Positions 7,864-16,238 of a DNA stretch of 64,000 nt are shown piece after piece. This stretch comes from Spongiactinospora rosea (GTDB lineage Bacteria; Actinomycetota; Actinomycetes; Streptosporangiales; Streptosporangiaceae), in NCBI RefSeq assembly GCF_003315795.1, contig NZ_QMEY01000017.1:124001-188000 (forward strand), in the 5' to 3' direction. Positions within the stretch are counted from its first letter, which is position 1, and each line of letters opens with the position of its first letter. A program made the translations under genes and the position numbers. Under the pieces are notes generated by a model that saw only the letters and a list, made by a program, of their open reading frames with translations, was not told where the DNA came from and searched no databases.

Positions 7864-9336
7864 GTGCTCTCACTGGTGATCTTCCTGCCGCTGGCCGCGG
7901 CGGCGGTCCTCGCGCTGCCGCGTACCGGCCGGGCGGCCGGGGCGATCTGGGCGGCCGCGGCGGCGGCCGACCTGGCGCTCGCGAGCACACTGTGGGTCAC
8001 CTACCCCGGCGGCATCGGGCACGAGACGCGGCTGCGCTGGATACCGACCGTGTCGGCCGGCTACCACATCGGCGCGGACGGCCTGTCGCTGCCGCTGATC
8101 GCCATGACCTGCGTGCTGTTCCTGTGCTGCGCGCTCTACTCCGCGCGCGGCCCGGTCTCCCGCTCCTACGCGGCGCTGTTCCTGTTCCTCCAGACGGTCT
8201 CCGTCGGCCTGTTCGCGGCGCTGGACCTGCTGCTGTTCTTCGTGTTCTTCGACCTGTCCATCGTCGGCATGTACTTCGTGATCGCGGGCTGGGGGCACGG
8301 CGACCGGGCGCGGTCGGCGCTGATGTTCTTCCTGTACACCTTCCTCGGCTCGCTGGTCCTGCTGCTCGGGTTCATCGGGCTGTACGTGGGCGGGCGCACG
8401 TTCGACATCGTGGACCTGGCCCGCGTCCCGCCGTTCGCCGACCGGCCGGGCGCGGCGGCGGTGGTGCTGCTCGCGGTCGGGGTGGGGCTGGCGGTCAAGA
8501 CGCCCGCCGTACCGCTGCACACCTGGCTCCCGCCCGCGCACACCGACGCGCCCGCCGCGGGTTCCGCCGTACTGGCCGGGGTGCTGCTGAAGATGGGCGC
8601 GTACGGCTTCGCCAGGATCGCGATGCCGCTGCTGCCGGGGGCCTGGCAGCGGTACGCGTGGGTGATCATCTGTGTGGGCCTGGCAGGCGTCCTGTACGGC
8701 GCGCTGGTCGCGCTGGCCCAGGACGACGTCAAACGGCTGATCGCCTACACCTCCGTCAACCACATGGGCTACATCCTGCTCGCCCTCGGTGCGGCGGGCC
8801 TGGCCGCGCCGAGCGGGCCGCGCGTCCTCGCGGTCAGCGGCGCGGTCACCCAGATGGTCAGCCACGGCCTGCTGACCGGGGCGCTGTTCCTGGTCGCGGG
8901 CGTGCTGTGGGACCGCGCCCGCACCTACGACGCCCGCCGCCTCGGCGGCATCGCGGCCACCGCGCCCCGGCTGACCGCCCTGGCCGCGCTCGCCGCGTTC
9001 GGCTCGCTCGGGCTGCCCGGCCTTTCCGGCTTCATCGCCGAGTTCCAGATCTTCGCCGGGGTCATCGGCACCGGCCTGCCGGGCGCGGTCGTGGCGGGCG
9101 CGCTCGGCGTGACCGGCATCCTGATCACCGCCGCGCTGTTCCTGCGGGTCCTGCACCGGGTGTTCCTCGGACCGCCCGGCGAGGTCGCGGTCACGCCGGA
9201 CACCCGGTGGCCGGAGACCGCCGCGATCGTCCCGCTGCTCGCGCTGTCGGTGCTGATCGGCCTGGCCCCGCGGTGGCTGCTCGACCTCATCGAGCCGGTC
9301 TCCGCCGCGCTCGTGGCACTGGCGGGCCGCCCGTGA
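7864..9336 (+). CDS. nuoM: NADH-quinone oxidoreductase subunit M
   Basis: 490-aa antiporter-like subunit. The helix-7 lysine segment (VKTPAVPLHTWLPPAHTDAP) and LLKMGAYGF are intact, as is the helix-8 SVNHMGYILLALGA segment. The helix-5 glutamate found in most NuoM (FxxFWEAMLxPMYFLI) is an aspartate here (FFVFFDLSIVGMYFVIAGWG). GTG 7864 follows nuoL by 4 nt, and the 3' end overlaps nuoN by 4 nt (GTGA). Middle proton channel of the arm. Confidence 0.92.
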   Translation: MLSLVIFLPLAAAAVLALPRTGRAAGAIWAAAAAADLALASTLWVTYPGGIGHETRLRWIPTVSAGYHIGADGLSLPLIAMTCVLFLCCALYSARGPVSRSYAALFLFLQTVSVGLFAALDLLLFFVFFDLSIVGMYFVIAGWGHGDRARSALMFFLYTFLGSLVLLLGFIGLYVGGRTFDIVDLARVPPFADRPGAAAVVLLAVGVGLAVKTPAVPLHTWLPPAHTDAPAAGSAVLAGVLLKMGAYGFARIAMPLLPGAWQRYAWVIICVGLAGVLYGALVALAQDDVKRLIAYTSVNHMGYILLALGAAGLAAPSGPRVLAVSGAVTQMVSHGLLTGALFLVAGVLWDRARTYDARRLGGIAATAPRLTALAALAAFGSLGLPGLSGFIAEFQIFAGVIGTGLPGAVVAGALGVTGILITAALFLRVLHRVFLGPPGEVAVTPDTRWPETAAIVPLLALSVLIGLAPRWLLDLIEPVSAALVALAGRP

Positions 9337-10703
9337 CCGAGAACCCCTGGGACCTGTTGCCGGAACTGCTGATGCTCGGCGGCGCGGTCACCGGTCTGCT
9401 CACCGGCGCCTTCTCGGCCCGCGAGCGGCAGGGGCGGGCGGCCTGGATCTGCGCCGCGGCCCTGGTGGCGGCGGCGGTCGCGGCGATGGCCGCGGCGGTA
9501 CGGCCGGACGGCATGGCCTTCGGGGCCTGGGCGCTCGATCCGGCGACCCACGTCGTGCGGGTCGTGGTGGCCCTCGCGACGGCCGCGGTGGTGGTGCTCG
9601 CCCGCCGCCGGGCGCGCGGCCACCCGCGCGAGGCGGAGCTGTACGCGCTGCTGCTGCTCGCCGCGCTCGGCGCGGTCGCGCTGGCGGCGGCCGATGACCT
9701 GCTGGTGCTGGTGTCGGCGTACCTGCTGGCCAGTGTGCCCGGCTACGCGCTCGCCGGGTTCGCCAGGGACGGGCCGGGCACCGAGGCGGCGCTGAAGTAC
9801 TACCTGATGGGCGCCTTCCTCGGGGTGCCGATGCTGGCCGGGGTCACCCTGCTGTACGGCCTGGCGGGCACCACCGCCTACGGCGGCCTGGCCGGTGAAC
9901 GGCCGGGCGCCGCGGCCGTCGCCGCCGTCCTGCTGCTGGCCGGGGTGCTGTTCAAGGCGGGGGCCGTGCCCGCCCACTTCTGGGTGCCGGACGTGACGCA
10001 GGGCGCGCCGATCGCCGTGGCGGCGTTCGTCACGACCGTGCCCAAGGCGGGCGCGCTGGTGGCGCTGCTGCGGCTCGGCGGCGAGGTGTTCGGCGCGGCC
10101 GGGTACGGCTGGCGTCCGCTGCTCGGGCTGGTCGCCGTGGCCACCATGACGCTCGGCAACCTGGCCGCCTTCCACCAGGACGACGTACGCCGCCTGCTCG
10201 CCTACTCCACCATCGCCCAGGCGGGCTACGCGCTGGTACCGGTCGCGGTGACCGGGGCGAGCGCGCTGGCCGCCCCCGCCCTGCTGTACTACGTCGCCGC
10301 CTACGCCGTCACCAACCTCGGGGCCTTCGCCGTCGTGGCCGCCACCGGCCGGACCACCCTGGCCGCGTACGCCGGGCTGGCCCGCCGTTCCCCGGCGCTC
10401 GCCGTCGCGCTCACCGTGTGCCTGCTCGGGCTGGTCGGCACCCCGCCCACGGCGGTGTTCGCGGGCAAGCTGCTGGTGCTCGGCGCGGCCTGGGACGGCG
10501 GGCATCCGTGGCTGGCGGTGGCCGTCGTGGTCAACACGGTGATCAGCCTGTTCTACTACCTGCGCTGGATCAGGCCGCTCTTCGCGGCCGGCGACATCAC
10601 GCGTCCGGACCCGTGGGCGGCGGGGATCGCGTGCGCCGCCGCCGCGCTGTCGGTCCTTCTCGGGGTCGGGGCGGGCGCGGTTACGCCACTGATGTCCCTC
10701 TAA
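9333..10703 (+). CDS. nuoN: NADH-quinone oxidoreductase subunit N
   Basis: 456-aa antiporter-like subunit, last gene of the nuo-like operon. The helix-7 lysine region (LFKAGAVPAHFWVPDVTQGA) and ALKYYLMGAF are conserved. At the helix-5 position where NuoN normally has Glu (IELLSLPLYGL type) the aligned residues read AYLLASVPGYAL, so the acidic residue appears lost. GTG 9333 overlaps the nuoM stop. A 62-bp A/T-richer spacer follows before the next gene. Confidence 0.9.
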   Translation: MTENPWDLLPELLMLGGAVTGLLTGAFSARERQGRAAWICAAALVAAAVAAMAAAVRPDGMAFGAWALDPATHVVRVVVALATAAVVVLARRRARGHPREAELYALLLLAALGAVALAAADDLLVLVSAYLLASVPGYALAGFARDGPGTEAALKYYLMGAFLGVPMLAGVTLLYGLAGTTAYGGLAGERPGAAAVAAVLLLAGVLFKAGAVPAHFWVPDVTQGAPIAVAAFVTTVPKAGALVALLRLGGEVFGAAGYGWRPLLGLVAVATMTLGNLAAFHQDDVRRLLAYSTIAQAGYALVPVAVTGASALAAPALLYYVAAYAVTNLGAFAVVAATGRTTLAAYAGLARRSPALAVALTVCLLGLVGTPPTAVFAGKLLVLGAAWDGGHPWLAVAVVVNTVISLFYYLRWIRPLFAAGDITRPDPWAAGIACAAAALSVLLGVGAGAVTPLMSL

Positions 10704-10765
10704 TGACTCGGTTTTATAGCGGATGGGCATTTGTCTAGTTATCTCGGGCTTCACGAGTTACCGTC

Positions 10766-11494
10766 ATGGCGGATGGTGGCCGAGGCGAGGAGACCACACG
10801 CCCCGTGGATCAGATTGTCGGAAATCTGCTCGATGTGATGCGTGCGGAACTCGGTTACCGGGAAAAGGGCGGGCAGTACACCAAGTTCGGGACGTGGTAC
10901 GCGAAAAAGGTCGGCGATCCGCAGTACCGGAACGCCCCCTGGTGCGACATGTCCATCGCGTGGGCCGCCGAGCGCGCGGGGGTCGCCGACTACGTCGGTT
11001 CGTTCGCCTGGACCCCCTCGCACGCGGTCTGGTTCAAGCAGCACGGGGCCTGGACCGACAGGCCCGAGCCCGGAGCCCTGGTCTTCTTCGACTGGGGCGG
11101 CTCCAAGAACTACAAGAAGATCGACCATGTCGGCGTCGTGGAGCGGGTCGCGAACGGCAAGATCCACACGATCGAGGGGAACGTCGACCGGGTCTGGCTC
11201 AAGCGCAAGGTCCGCGACGAGAGCAAGGTGGTCGGGTACGGGCTGCCCCGCGTCGTCAAGGAGGTCCGGCAGGCCGCCGCCCGGCAGCCCGCCACCCCCA
11301 CGGCCACCCCGGGCGCGGCCGGCGGCGGGCCGGTGTTCGGGTTCCCGCTGCCCCTGGAAGGGGCCCTCCTGCTCATCGCGCTGGTCGCCGCGCTGTCCGC
11401 GCTCGCCCTCGGCGGCGTCCGCAGGCGACCCCGCCGCGCCGAGCCCCCTCCGGCGGAAACCGAACCGGAAGAGACCCCTGCGCAGATCCTCTGA
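10766..11494 (+). CDS. CHAP-domain protein with C-terminal membrane anchor
   Basis: 242 aa. Residues ~25-150 are a CHAP (cysteine, histidine-dependent amidohydrolase/peptidase) domain with nucleophile Cys in APWCDMSIAWAAERAG, His in KIDHVGVVE and a following EGN motif. A Pro/Thr/Ala linker, a hydrophobic helix (about 195-215, ALLLIALVAALSALALGG) and a basic tail follow. CHAP enzymes cut peptidoglycan stem or cross-bridge peptides. No classical N-terminal signal is seen, so export may use the C-terminal helix or a non-classical route. ATG 10766 lacks a clear ribosome site; GTG 10805 with AGGAG about 12 nt upstream is an alternative. Convergent with the S37 peptidase gene. Confidence 0.75.
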   Translation: MADGGRGEETTRPVDQIVGNLLDVMRAELGYREKGGQYTKFGTWYAKKVGDPQYRNAPWCDMSIAWAAERAGVADYVGSFAWTPSHAVWFKQHGAWTDRPEPGALVFFDWGGSKNYKKIDHVGVVERVANGKIHTIEGNVDRVWLKRKVRDESKVVGYGLPRVVKEVRQAAARQPATPTATPGAAGGGPVFGFPLPLEGALLLIALVAALSALALGGVRRRPRRAEPPPAETEPEETPAQIL

Positions 11495-11505
11495 TCGGGC
11501 GGGCT

Positions 11506-12819
11506 TTATCGGGCCCAGCGGCGCAGGTCGGCGACGGCCTTGTCGCGCTGCGCCCGGGGCAGCCGGCCGATCACCTCGCCGAGGAAGACGTGATGGACCC
11601 CCGGCGCGGTGTAGACGGCCGAGTCGCGGCTGCCCGGCCCGAGCCGGTAGGGCTCCGCGCTCACCGGGTCGTTGCCGCCGTTGACGAACATCAGCCGGTG
11701 GCCGCGCGTACGCACGTACTCGTCGATCTCGCGGACCGCCGTCCCGTCGTAGGTGATCGGGATGTCGCGCGGCACGTACGTCCTGGGCTCGTACTCCCGC
11801 TCATGGCGCAGCAGGGGACGCAGGTGCGGGAACGACAGCGTCTGCCAGCCGGTCTCCTTGACTCCCTGGTAGAAAGCCGAGACGTACGGGGTGAGCGCCT
11901 GGTCGGTGAAGAACCGGAACCCCAGCACCCGGTCGAAGCTGCGGTACAGCTCCTCGTCGGAGGCGTCCAGCGCAGGCAGGCTCGCGCAGGCGGACTGGTC
12001 GTTGTAGGCCCAAAACCCCCACTCGTAATCCATCACCGAGTGCTCGAACGCCCGGTCGATATCGCCGACCAGGCCGAACGTCCAGCCCTGCGCCGCCGCC
12101 TCCGCCGCCAGCAGGCCCACCATGGCCGTACGCCGCTCCAGGATCTCCCTGGCCAGCGCCCTGACGTGGGTACGGCAGCGCGGATCGTCGCCCACGGTCT
12201 GGAAGAACCGGTCGTAGGCGCTGTCCTCGTCGTCATCGACGTTGTTGGGGGCCACGTACGCGACCGTGCCGTCGATGTCGCCCGGGTGGTACAGGCGGTG
12301 CGCCACGGACGCCTGGCCGCCCTTGCTGCCACCGGTCCCGATCCACTTGCGGTGGTAGATCCGCTTCAGCGCCACGACCAGGCGGTGCTGGTCGGCCGCG
12401 CCCTGCCGGATGGTGGCCTTGGACCAGTCGGTGGGCACCGGCCGGGAGCCGGGGTAGAACCGGTACTCCATGGAGAGCTGGTTCGCGCCGAGAATGGCCG
12501 TCGGCTCGGTCTCGAACATGGTCTCCGGCACGGTGTGCCCGGTGGTGTGGAAGACCATCGGCCGGTCGGCCGCGCGGTGCTGGAGCATGACCCGCTGCTC
12601 GAACCAGGCCCCGCCCGGCCGGTCGTGGTCCACCGGCTGCCGGTAGCGCAGGTGGAACCACCGCCTGCCCGGCAGGGTGGACGGTCGTTCCGTCACGGTC
12701 AGACCGGGGACGGCCCGCAGCCGGTCCGCGATGTCGCCGGATTCGGCGCGGGCGGTGGTCACCGTACCCATGGACGCCAGGAGCAGCGCGAACGCCGCCG
12801 CCGCTTTCACGAAGGCCAT
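11506..12819 (-). CDS. Secreted S37-family tripeptidyl aminopeptidase (PS-10 type)
   Basis: 437 aa with a Sec signal peptide (basic MAFVK, hydrophobic AAAAFALLLASMG, cleavage near ARA). The mature protein matches peptidase family S37 (Streptomyces prolyl tri/tetrapeptidyl aminopeptidases): RYRQPVDHDRPGG near the N-terminus, nucleophile Ser in IGTGGSKGGQAS, Asp in NGGNDPVSAEP, His in PGVHHVF. It would act extracellularly, releasing N-terminal tri- or tetrapeptides. It starts 4 nt after the FMN reductase stop on the same strand, so the two are probably one transcript, an odd functional pairing. Confidence 0.85.
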   Translation of the reverse strand: MAFVKAAAAFALLLASMGTVTTARAESGDIADRLRAVPGLTVTERPSTLPGRRWFHLRYRQPVDHDRPGGAWFEQRVMLQHRAADRPMVFHTTGHTVPETMFETEPTAILGANQLSMEYRFYPGSRPVPTDWSKATIRQGAADQHRLVVALKRIYHRKWIGTGGSKGGQASVAHRLYHPGDIDGTVAYVAPNNVDDDEDSAYDRFFQTVGDDPRCRTHVRALAREILERRTAMVGLLAAEAAAQGWTFGLVGDIDRAFEHSVMDYEWGFWAYNDQSACASLPALDASDEELYRSFDRVLGFRFFTDQALTPYVSAFYQGVKETGWQTLSFPHLRPLLRHEREYEPRTYVPRDIPITYDGTAVREIDEYVRTRGHRLMFVNGGNDPVSAEPYRLGPGSRDSAVYTAPGVHHVFLGEVIGRLPRAQRDKAVADLRRWAR

Positions 12820-12823
12820 GGCG

Positions 12824-13381
12824 TCAGCCCCGCAGGGTCCGCAGGGCCCCGCCCCAGGCGAGCACCTGGTCGAGGACGAGGGCCAGCCTGCCCTCCTGGG
12901 CGGGCGTGGGCTTGAAGGCGGTGAAGTTCTCGAAGTCCTGGTGGATGGAGAGCGTGACCTGCTGCGCCACGGTGGCCACGCCGACCTGAGCGAGGATCTG
13001 CCGCAGGTGCTCGACCGCCCGCGCGGCCCCGTCCGCGCCGTAGCCGACGAAGCCGGCGGCCTTGTCGTTCCACTCGGCGTACAGGAAGTCCAGGGCGTTC
13101 TTGAGCGCGCCGGGGACGGAGTGGTTGTACTCGGGGGTGACGAAGACGAACGCGTCGAAAGCGCCGATCTTCGCCGACCACCGCTTGGTGTGCTCGTGCT
13201 CGTACCGGCCCATCGCCGCGACGGCCGCCTCGTCGAGGTTCGGCAGGCCGTAGTCCTTCAGGTCCACGAGTTCGTACTCGGCGTCGCCGCGCTTGACGGC
13301 CAGGTCGCGCACCCAATGGGCGACCGCCTCGCCGTTGCGCCCCGGGCGCGTGCTGCCCAGGATGATGCCCACTTTGATCAT
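12824..13381 (-). CDS. NAD(P)H-dependent FMN reductase
   Basis: 185-aa flavodoxin-like quinone/FMN reductase of the SsuE/azoreductase group. The FMN phosphate-binding loop is GSTRPGRNGE near residue 9, and the family motif TPEYNHSVPGALKNALDFL is at about residue 85. ATG 13381 has GGGA about 9 nt upstream; earlier in-frame codons reach into the divergent AraC promoter. It probably supplies reduced flavin or detoxifies quinones. Divergent from the AraC regulator, which is a plausible controller. Confidence 0.88.
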   Translation of the reverse strand: MIKVGIILGSTRPGRNGEAVAHWVRDLAVKRGDAEYELVDLKDYGLPNLDEAAVAAMGRYEHEHTKRWSAKIGAFDAFVFVTPEYNHSVPGALKNALDFLYAEWNDKAAGFVGYGADGAARAVEHLRQILAQVGVATVAQQVTLSIHQDFENFTAFKPTPAQEGRLALVLDQVLAWGGALRTLRG

Positions 13382-13468
13382 TTCGCCGGGTCCCTTTCCG
13401 GGGGCCGATGTCGTCGATGACAACCGTAGGAACCACTGGTGAGATGACCAATGCTTGAAAATCTGGAC

Positions 13469-13506
13469 TTCATACGCGAAAGTCTCAGCCGTTAGACTCA
13501 TCGGCG
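13469..13506 (+). promoter_or_regulatory. Predicted leaderless promoter of the AraC-type gene
   Basis: TTCATA (13469-13474), an 18-nt spacer and TAGACT (13493-13498) lie so that the expected transcription start falls at the GTG codon at 13506. No Shine-Dalgarno sequence precedes that codon. Confidence 0.4.
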
Positions 13507-14486
13507 TGGACGTGCTCAGCGACGTCGTCGCCCTGATGCGGACCGGGCGGCCGACCTCCGCCCGGATCTCCTGGCGCGCGCCGTGGGGCCATCGGTTCCC
13601 GCGGCTCCCCGGCGCGGCCTGCTATCAGGTCGTGCTGCGCGGTTCCTGCTGGCTCATCCCGGACGAGGGCGACCCGATCCCGCTGAGCGTCGGCGACGTG
13701 GTGTTCTTCCCGCACGGCGACGCGTACGCCCTGGCCGACGACCCCGCCACCCCTCTCGTCCCGCTCGGCTGCGACCCCCTCGGCGAGCCCCGGCTGTTCG
13801 CCTCCGCCGGATTCGGCGGCACGGGGGCCGAGACCGTCACCCTGTGCTGCGGCTACCGCCTCGCCCGCGGCGGGACCCACCCCATCCTGGCCTCGCTGCC
13901 CAGCGTGATCCACCTGCCCGCCACCCTCGGCCGCCACCCCGAGCTGCGGGCCGCCGTCGATCTGCTCTCCGGCGAGATCGCCGACCCGCGTCCGGGCGCG
14001 GACACCGTGGTCTCCTCGCTGCTGGACACGCTGCAGCTCTACATCCTGCGGGCCTGGTTCGGCGACCGTGGCGACGTCTGCGGCCACACCGGCTGGGCCG
14101 CCGCCCTGGCCGATCCGGTGGTCAGCCGCGCGCTCGACGCCATCCACCGCGACCCGTCCCACCGCTGGACCGTCGAATCCCTCGGCGCCCACGCGGGCCT
14201 GTCCCGCGCCGGCTTCGCCCGCCGCTTCACCACCCTCGTCGGCCGCCCGCCCCTGGCCTACCTCACCTGGTGGCGCCTGTCCGTGGCGGCCCGCCTGCTA
14301 CGCGAGTCCGACGCGTCGGTCGCCACCGTCGCCGAACGCGTCGGCTACGGCTCCGAGTTCGCCTTCGGCAACGCCTTCAAACGCGAACACGGCCTCTCCC
14401 CAGGCCGCTACCGCCGCGAGTCCTGCCCCGCCCCGGAGACTTTCGCCTCCCCCGCAGTTCGAGTGGGGGCGCATCCGCTGTCATGA
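13506..14486 (+). CDS. AraC-family transcriptional regulator with cupin sensor
   Basis: 326 aa. The N-terminal half is an AraC cupin-type sensor (LPGAACYQVVLRGSCWL, SVGDVVFFPHGDAYAL); residues ~215-310 are the double helix-turn-helix (WTVESLGAHAGLSRAGFARR; SVATVAERVGYGSEFAFGNA). The MDVLSDVVALMRTGRPTSAR opening is typical of actinomycete regulators placed next to oxidoreductase genes. The start at GTG 13506 suits a leaderless transcript. It is divergent from the FMN reductase/S37 operon and probably regulates it. Confidence 0.88.
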   Translation: MDVLSDVVALMRTGRPTSARISWRAPWGHRFPRLPGAACYQVVLRGSCWLIPDEGDPIPLSVGDVVFFPHGDAYALADDPATPLVPLGCDPLGEPRLFASAGFGGTGAETVTLCCGYRLARGGTHPILASLPSVIHLPATLGRHPELRAAVDLLSGEIADPRPGADTVVSSLLDTLQLYILRAWFGDRGDVCGHTGWAAALADPVVSRALDAIHRDPSHRWTVESLGAHAGLSRAGFARRFTTLVGRPPLAYLTWWRLSVAARLLRESDASVATVAERVGYGSEFAFGNAFKREHGLSPGRYRRESCPAPETFASPAVRVGAHPLS

Positions 14487-14505
14487 CGTACGAGATGCGG
14501 GCAGG

Positions 14506-15183
14506 TCACCCCCGTGAGCGGTCGCGGTAGCAGCGCAGCCACATCTCGACGCCGTTGTCGACGATCTCCGCGGCCTCCGCGTCCGGCAGGGCGCGCCTGC
14601 CGTACTGGGTGCGGGTCAGCGCCTCGATGATCACGACCAGGATGAGCTGGCGGGCCGCGAGGGCGGCGTCCGGGACGTCCAGTGTGCCCCGTTCGGCCTG
14701 CCGGATGATGGCCTCGGCGAGCGCCTGTTCCATGACCGCTCCCGGCCGGGTCCACTCCTCCAGCAGCCAGGGGTGGCGGCCCGACTCGGCGATGATCAGC
14801 CGGCGCAGCGCCGCGGCGTCCTCCTGCAGCACCATGCCCACCCAGTGGCGGCCGAGGGCACGCAGGTCGCGGCCGAGGTCGTCGGAGCCGCCGAGTGAGC
14901 CCGCCATCCTGGCGAGCTCGCGCTCATCGCCGGGGCCGCTCTGGGCGGCGCGGATGACCTCGCGGAACAGCCGCTCCTTGTCGCCGAAGTGGTTGTAGAG
15001 GGTCTGCTTGGACACCCCCGCCTCGGCCGCGATCGCGTCCACGCCGCTGCCGGTGAAGCCATGGCGCAGGAACACGCGCCGGGCGGCGTCCACGACGACG
15101 TCGTGCTTGATGGGCTTGCCCCGGCGTGAGCCTGCGGCCCGGTCGGCGTGTGGCTGGTGAGGTTGTAGGCCCATGGGGCCCAT
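14506..15183 (-). CDS. TetR-family transcriptional regulator
   Basis: About 225 aa. Residues ~25-70 form the TetR helix-turn-helix (VFLRHGFTGSGVDAIAAEAG, then VSKQTLYNHFGDKERLF); the rest is the helical ligand domain (AefR-like C-terminus with RRLIIAESGRHPWLLEEW). ATG 15183 and ATG 15174 are both possible; further upstream codons would run through the operator. The palindrome at 15191-15206 lies between this gene and the divergent exported-protein gene, so autoregulation and control of that gene are likely. Confidence 0.85.
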   Translation of the reverse strand: MGPMGLQPHQPHADRAAGSRRGKPIKHDVVVDAARRVFLRHGFTGSGVDAIAAEAGVSKQTLYNHFGDKERLFREVIRAAQSGPGDERELARMAGSLGGSDDLGRDLRALGRHWVGMVLQEDAAALRRLIIAESGRHPWLLEEWTRPGAVMEQALAEAIIRQAERGTLDVPDAALAARQLILVVIIEALTRTQYGRRALPDAEAAEIVDNGVEMWLRCYRDRSRG

Positions 15184-15190
15184 GTTAGCT

Positions 15191-15206
15191 TGGACTGGAC
15201 AGTCCA
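15191..15206. promoter_or_regulatory. Palindromic operator of the TetR regulator
   Basis: TGGACT-GGAC-AGTCCA, perfect 6-bp arms with a 4-bp spacer, in the 55-bp divergent spacer. Position 8 nt upstream of the tetR start and overlapping predicted promoter elements (TAGAAT on the minus strand) suggests repression of both genes. Confidence 0.55.
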
Positions 15207-15238
15207 TTCTAAACTTCTCGCCATCCGAAGGAGCGGGC

Positions 15239-15829
15239 ATGCCCCATGACAACGTCTCCGATCGACGCGGGTTCCTGCGAAGGACCGGCATGGCCGTGGG
15301 CGCCGCCACGGCCGTACCCCTCCTGGGCGCCGGGCCGGCGAGCGCGTCCCCTCTCACCGCCGCGAAACCGCGCCCCGTGGTACACCCGCTGACGCGCTTC
15401 GACGTCGACTCGACGCTGAGGTTCGGCCGTGAGTTCGAGGAGGCCTTCTACCGGGGCGACCATCGGGCCCTGGCCTCGGTCTACGCCGAGGGCGCGCGGC
15501 TGATCGCCCAGGGCACCGCTCCCGTGGTGGGGCGTCCCGCCATCGCGGAGTTCTGGAAATCGGCCTGCGCGCGGGCCCGGAAACTGGGCATGCGGCGCAC
15601 CATCCTGCACGACGAACAGGACACCTCCGGCGACCTGGCCTACATGCGGAGCCGCACCATCCTGAAGATCCCTGCCAAGAAGGGCAAGCCCATCACGATC
15701 ACCGCCCGCGCCGTGACCACCTGGCGGCGGGAGGCCGACGGCGTGTGGCGTATGACCGTGGACCTGTCCAACACCGATGTCTCACTGGAGTCCGGCGAAC
15801 TCCCGTACGGCACCTCTCTCAAGCACTGA
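15239..15829 (+). CDS. Tat-exported NTF2-like (SnoaL/DUF4440-type) protein
   Basis: 196 aa. The N-terminus is a twin-arginine signal (DRRGFLRRTGM, hydrophobic AVGAATAVPLLGAG, cleavage near ASA). The mature domain (~residues 60-185) has the NTF2-like pattern: EFEEAFYRGDHRALASVYAE, ARLIAQGTAPVVGRPAIAEF, then TAR-VTTWRREADGVWRMTVD. Such folds are small binding proteins or isomerase-like enzymes. ATG 15239 has GAAGGAG 6 nt upstream. Controlled probably by the divergent TetR protein. Substrate unknown. Confidence 0.75.
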   Translation: MPHDNVSDRRGFLRRTGMAVGAATAVPLLGAGPASASPLTAAKPRPVVHPLTRFDVDSTLRFGREFEEAFYRGDHRALASVYAEGARLIAQGTAPVVGRPAIAEFWKSACARARKLGMRRTILHDEQDTSGDLAYMRSRTILKIPAKKGKPITITARAVTTWRREADGVWRMTVDLSNTDVSLESGELPYGTSLKH

Positions 15830-15844
15830 CCGCCCGCCGCTGCG

Positions 15845-16188
15845 GGAGGCGGTCGTCGTCGATCTCGACGGGCGCACGCTGACGACCGAGAAACAGTTCG
15901 ACGAACTGGCCGAGGCGAACCTGAACGCACCGTACTTCCTCACGCGCCTGCCGCCCCTGCCGGCGGACGAATCCTGAACCTCTCCACCGCCCTGACGAGA
16001 CGTGTGAACACCCTCAGAGGCGGCGTCATGCACACCAGGAGGTCCAGGAGTTGCCCTCCAGATCCATCACCCTCGGCAGAATCGGCACCCCCGACGACCT
16101 CGGCGCAGCCGTCCCCGCCATCCTCTCTTCTGCTTTCGCCTGGGCGACCGGCACCTGTATCGAACTCAGCGAAGGCCAGAGCCTTTAG
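15845..16188 (+). pseudogene. Decayed short-chain dehydrogenase/reductase gene
   Basis: Three pieces of an SDR can be read in order. TEKQFDELAEANLNAPYFLT (to a stop at 15975-15977) corresponds to the SDR helix NxKAPFFLT. LSTALTRRVN (about 15980-16010) fits the strand preceding the active site. From 16051 to the stop at 16186-16188, LGRIGTPDDLGAAVPAIL and TGTCIELSEGQSL match the SDR C-terminus (GRxGxPDDIAxAVxFL, TGxxIxVxGGxSL). The Rossmann N-terminus and the catalytic Tyr-Lys region are gone and frames are broken. Confidence 0.7.
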
Positions 16189-16238
16189 TTACTGCACGGC
16201 CTGGCCTTCCGGCCAGGCCCACAGGCACACCCGGCGTA

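Noticed and set aside
7992..10703. A 903-codon open frame covering nuoM and nuoN
   Set aside because: The first half is an out-of-frame shadow of nuoM with Arg/Gly-rich composition; only nuoN from 9333 is coding.
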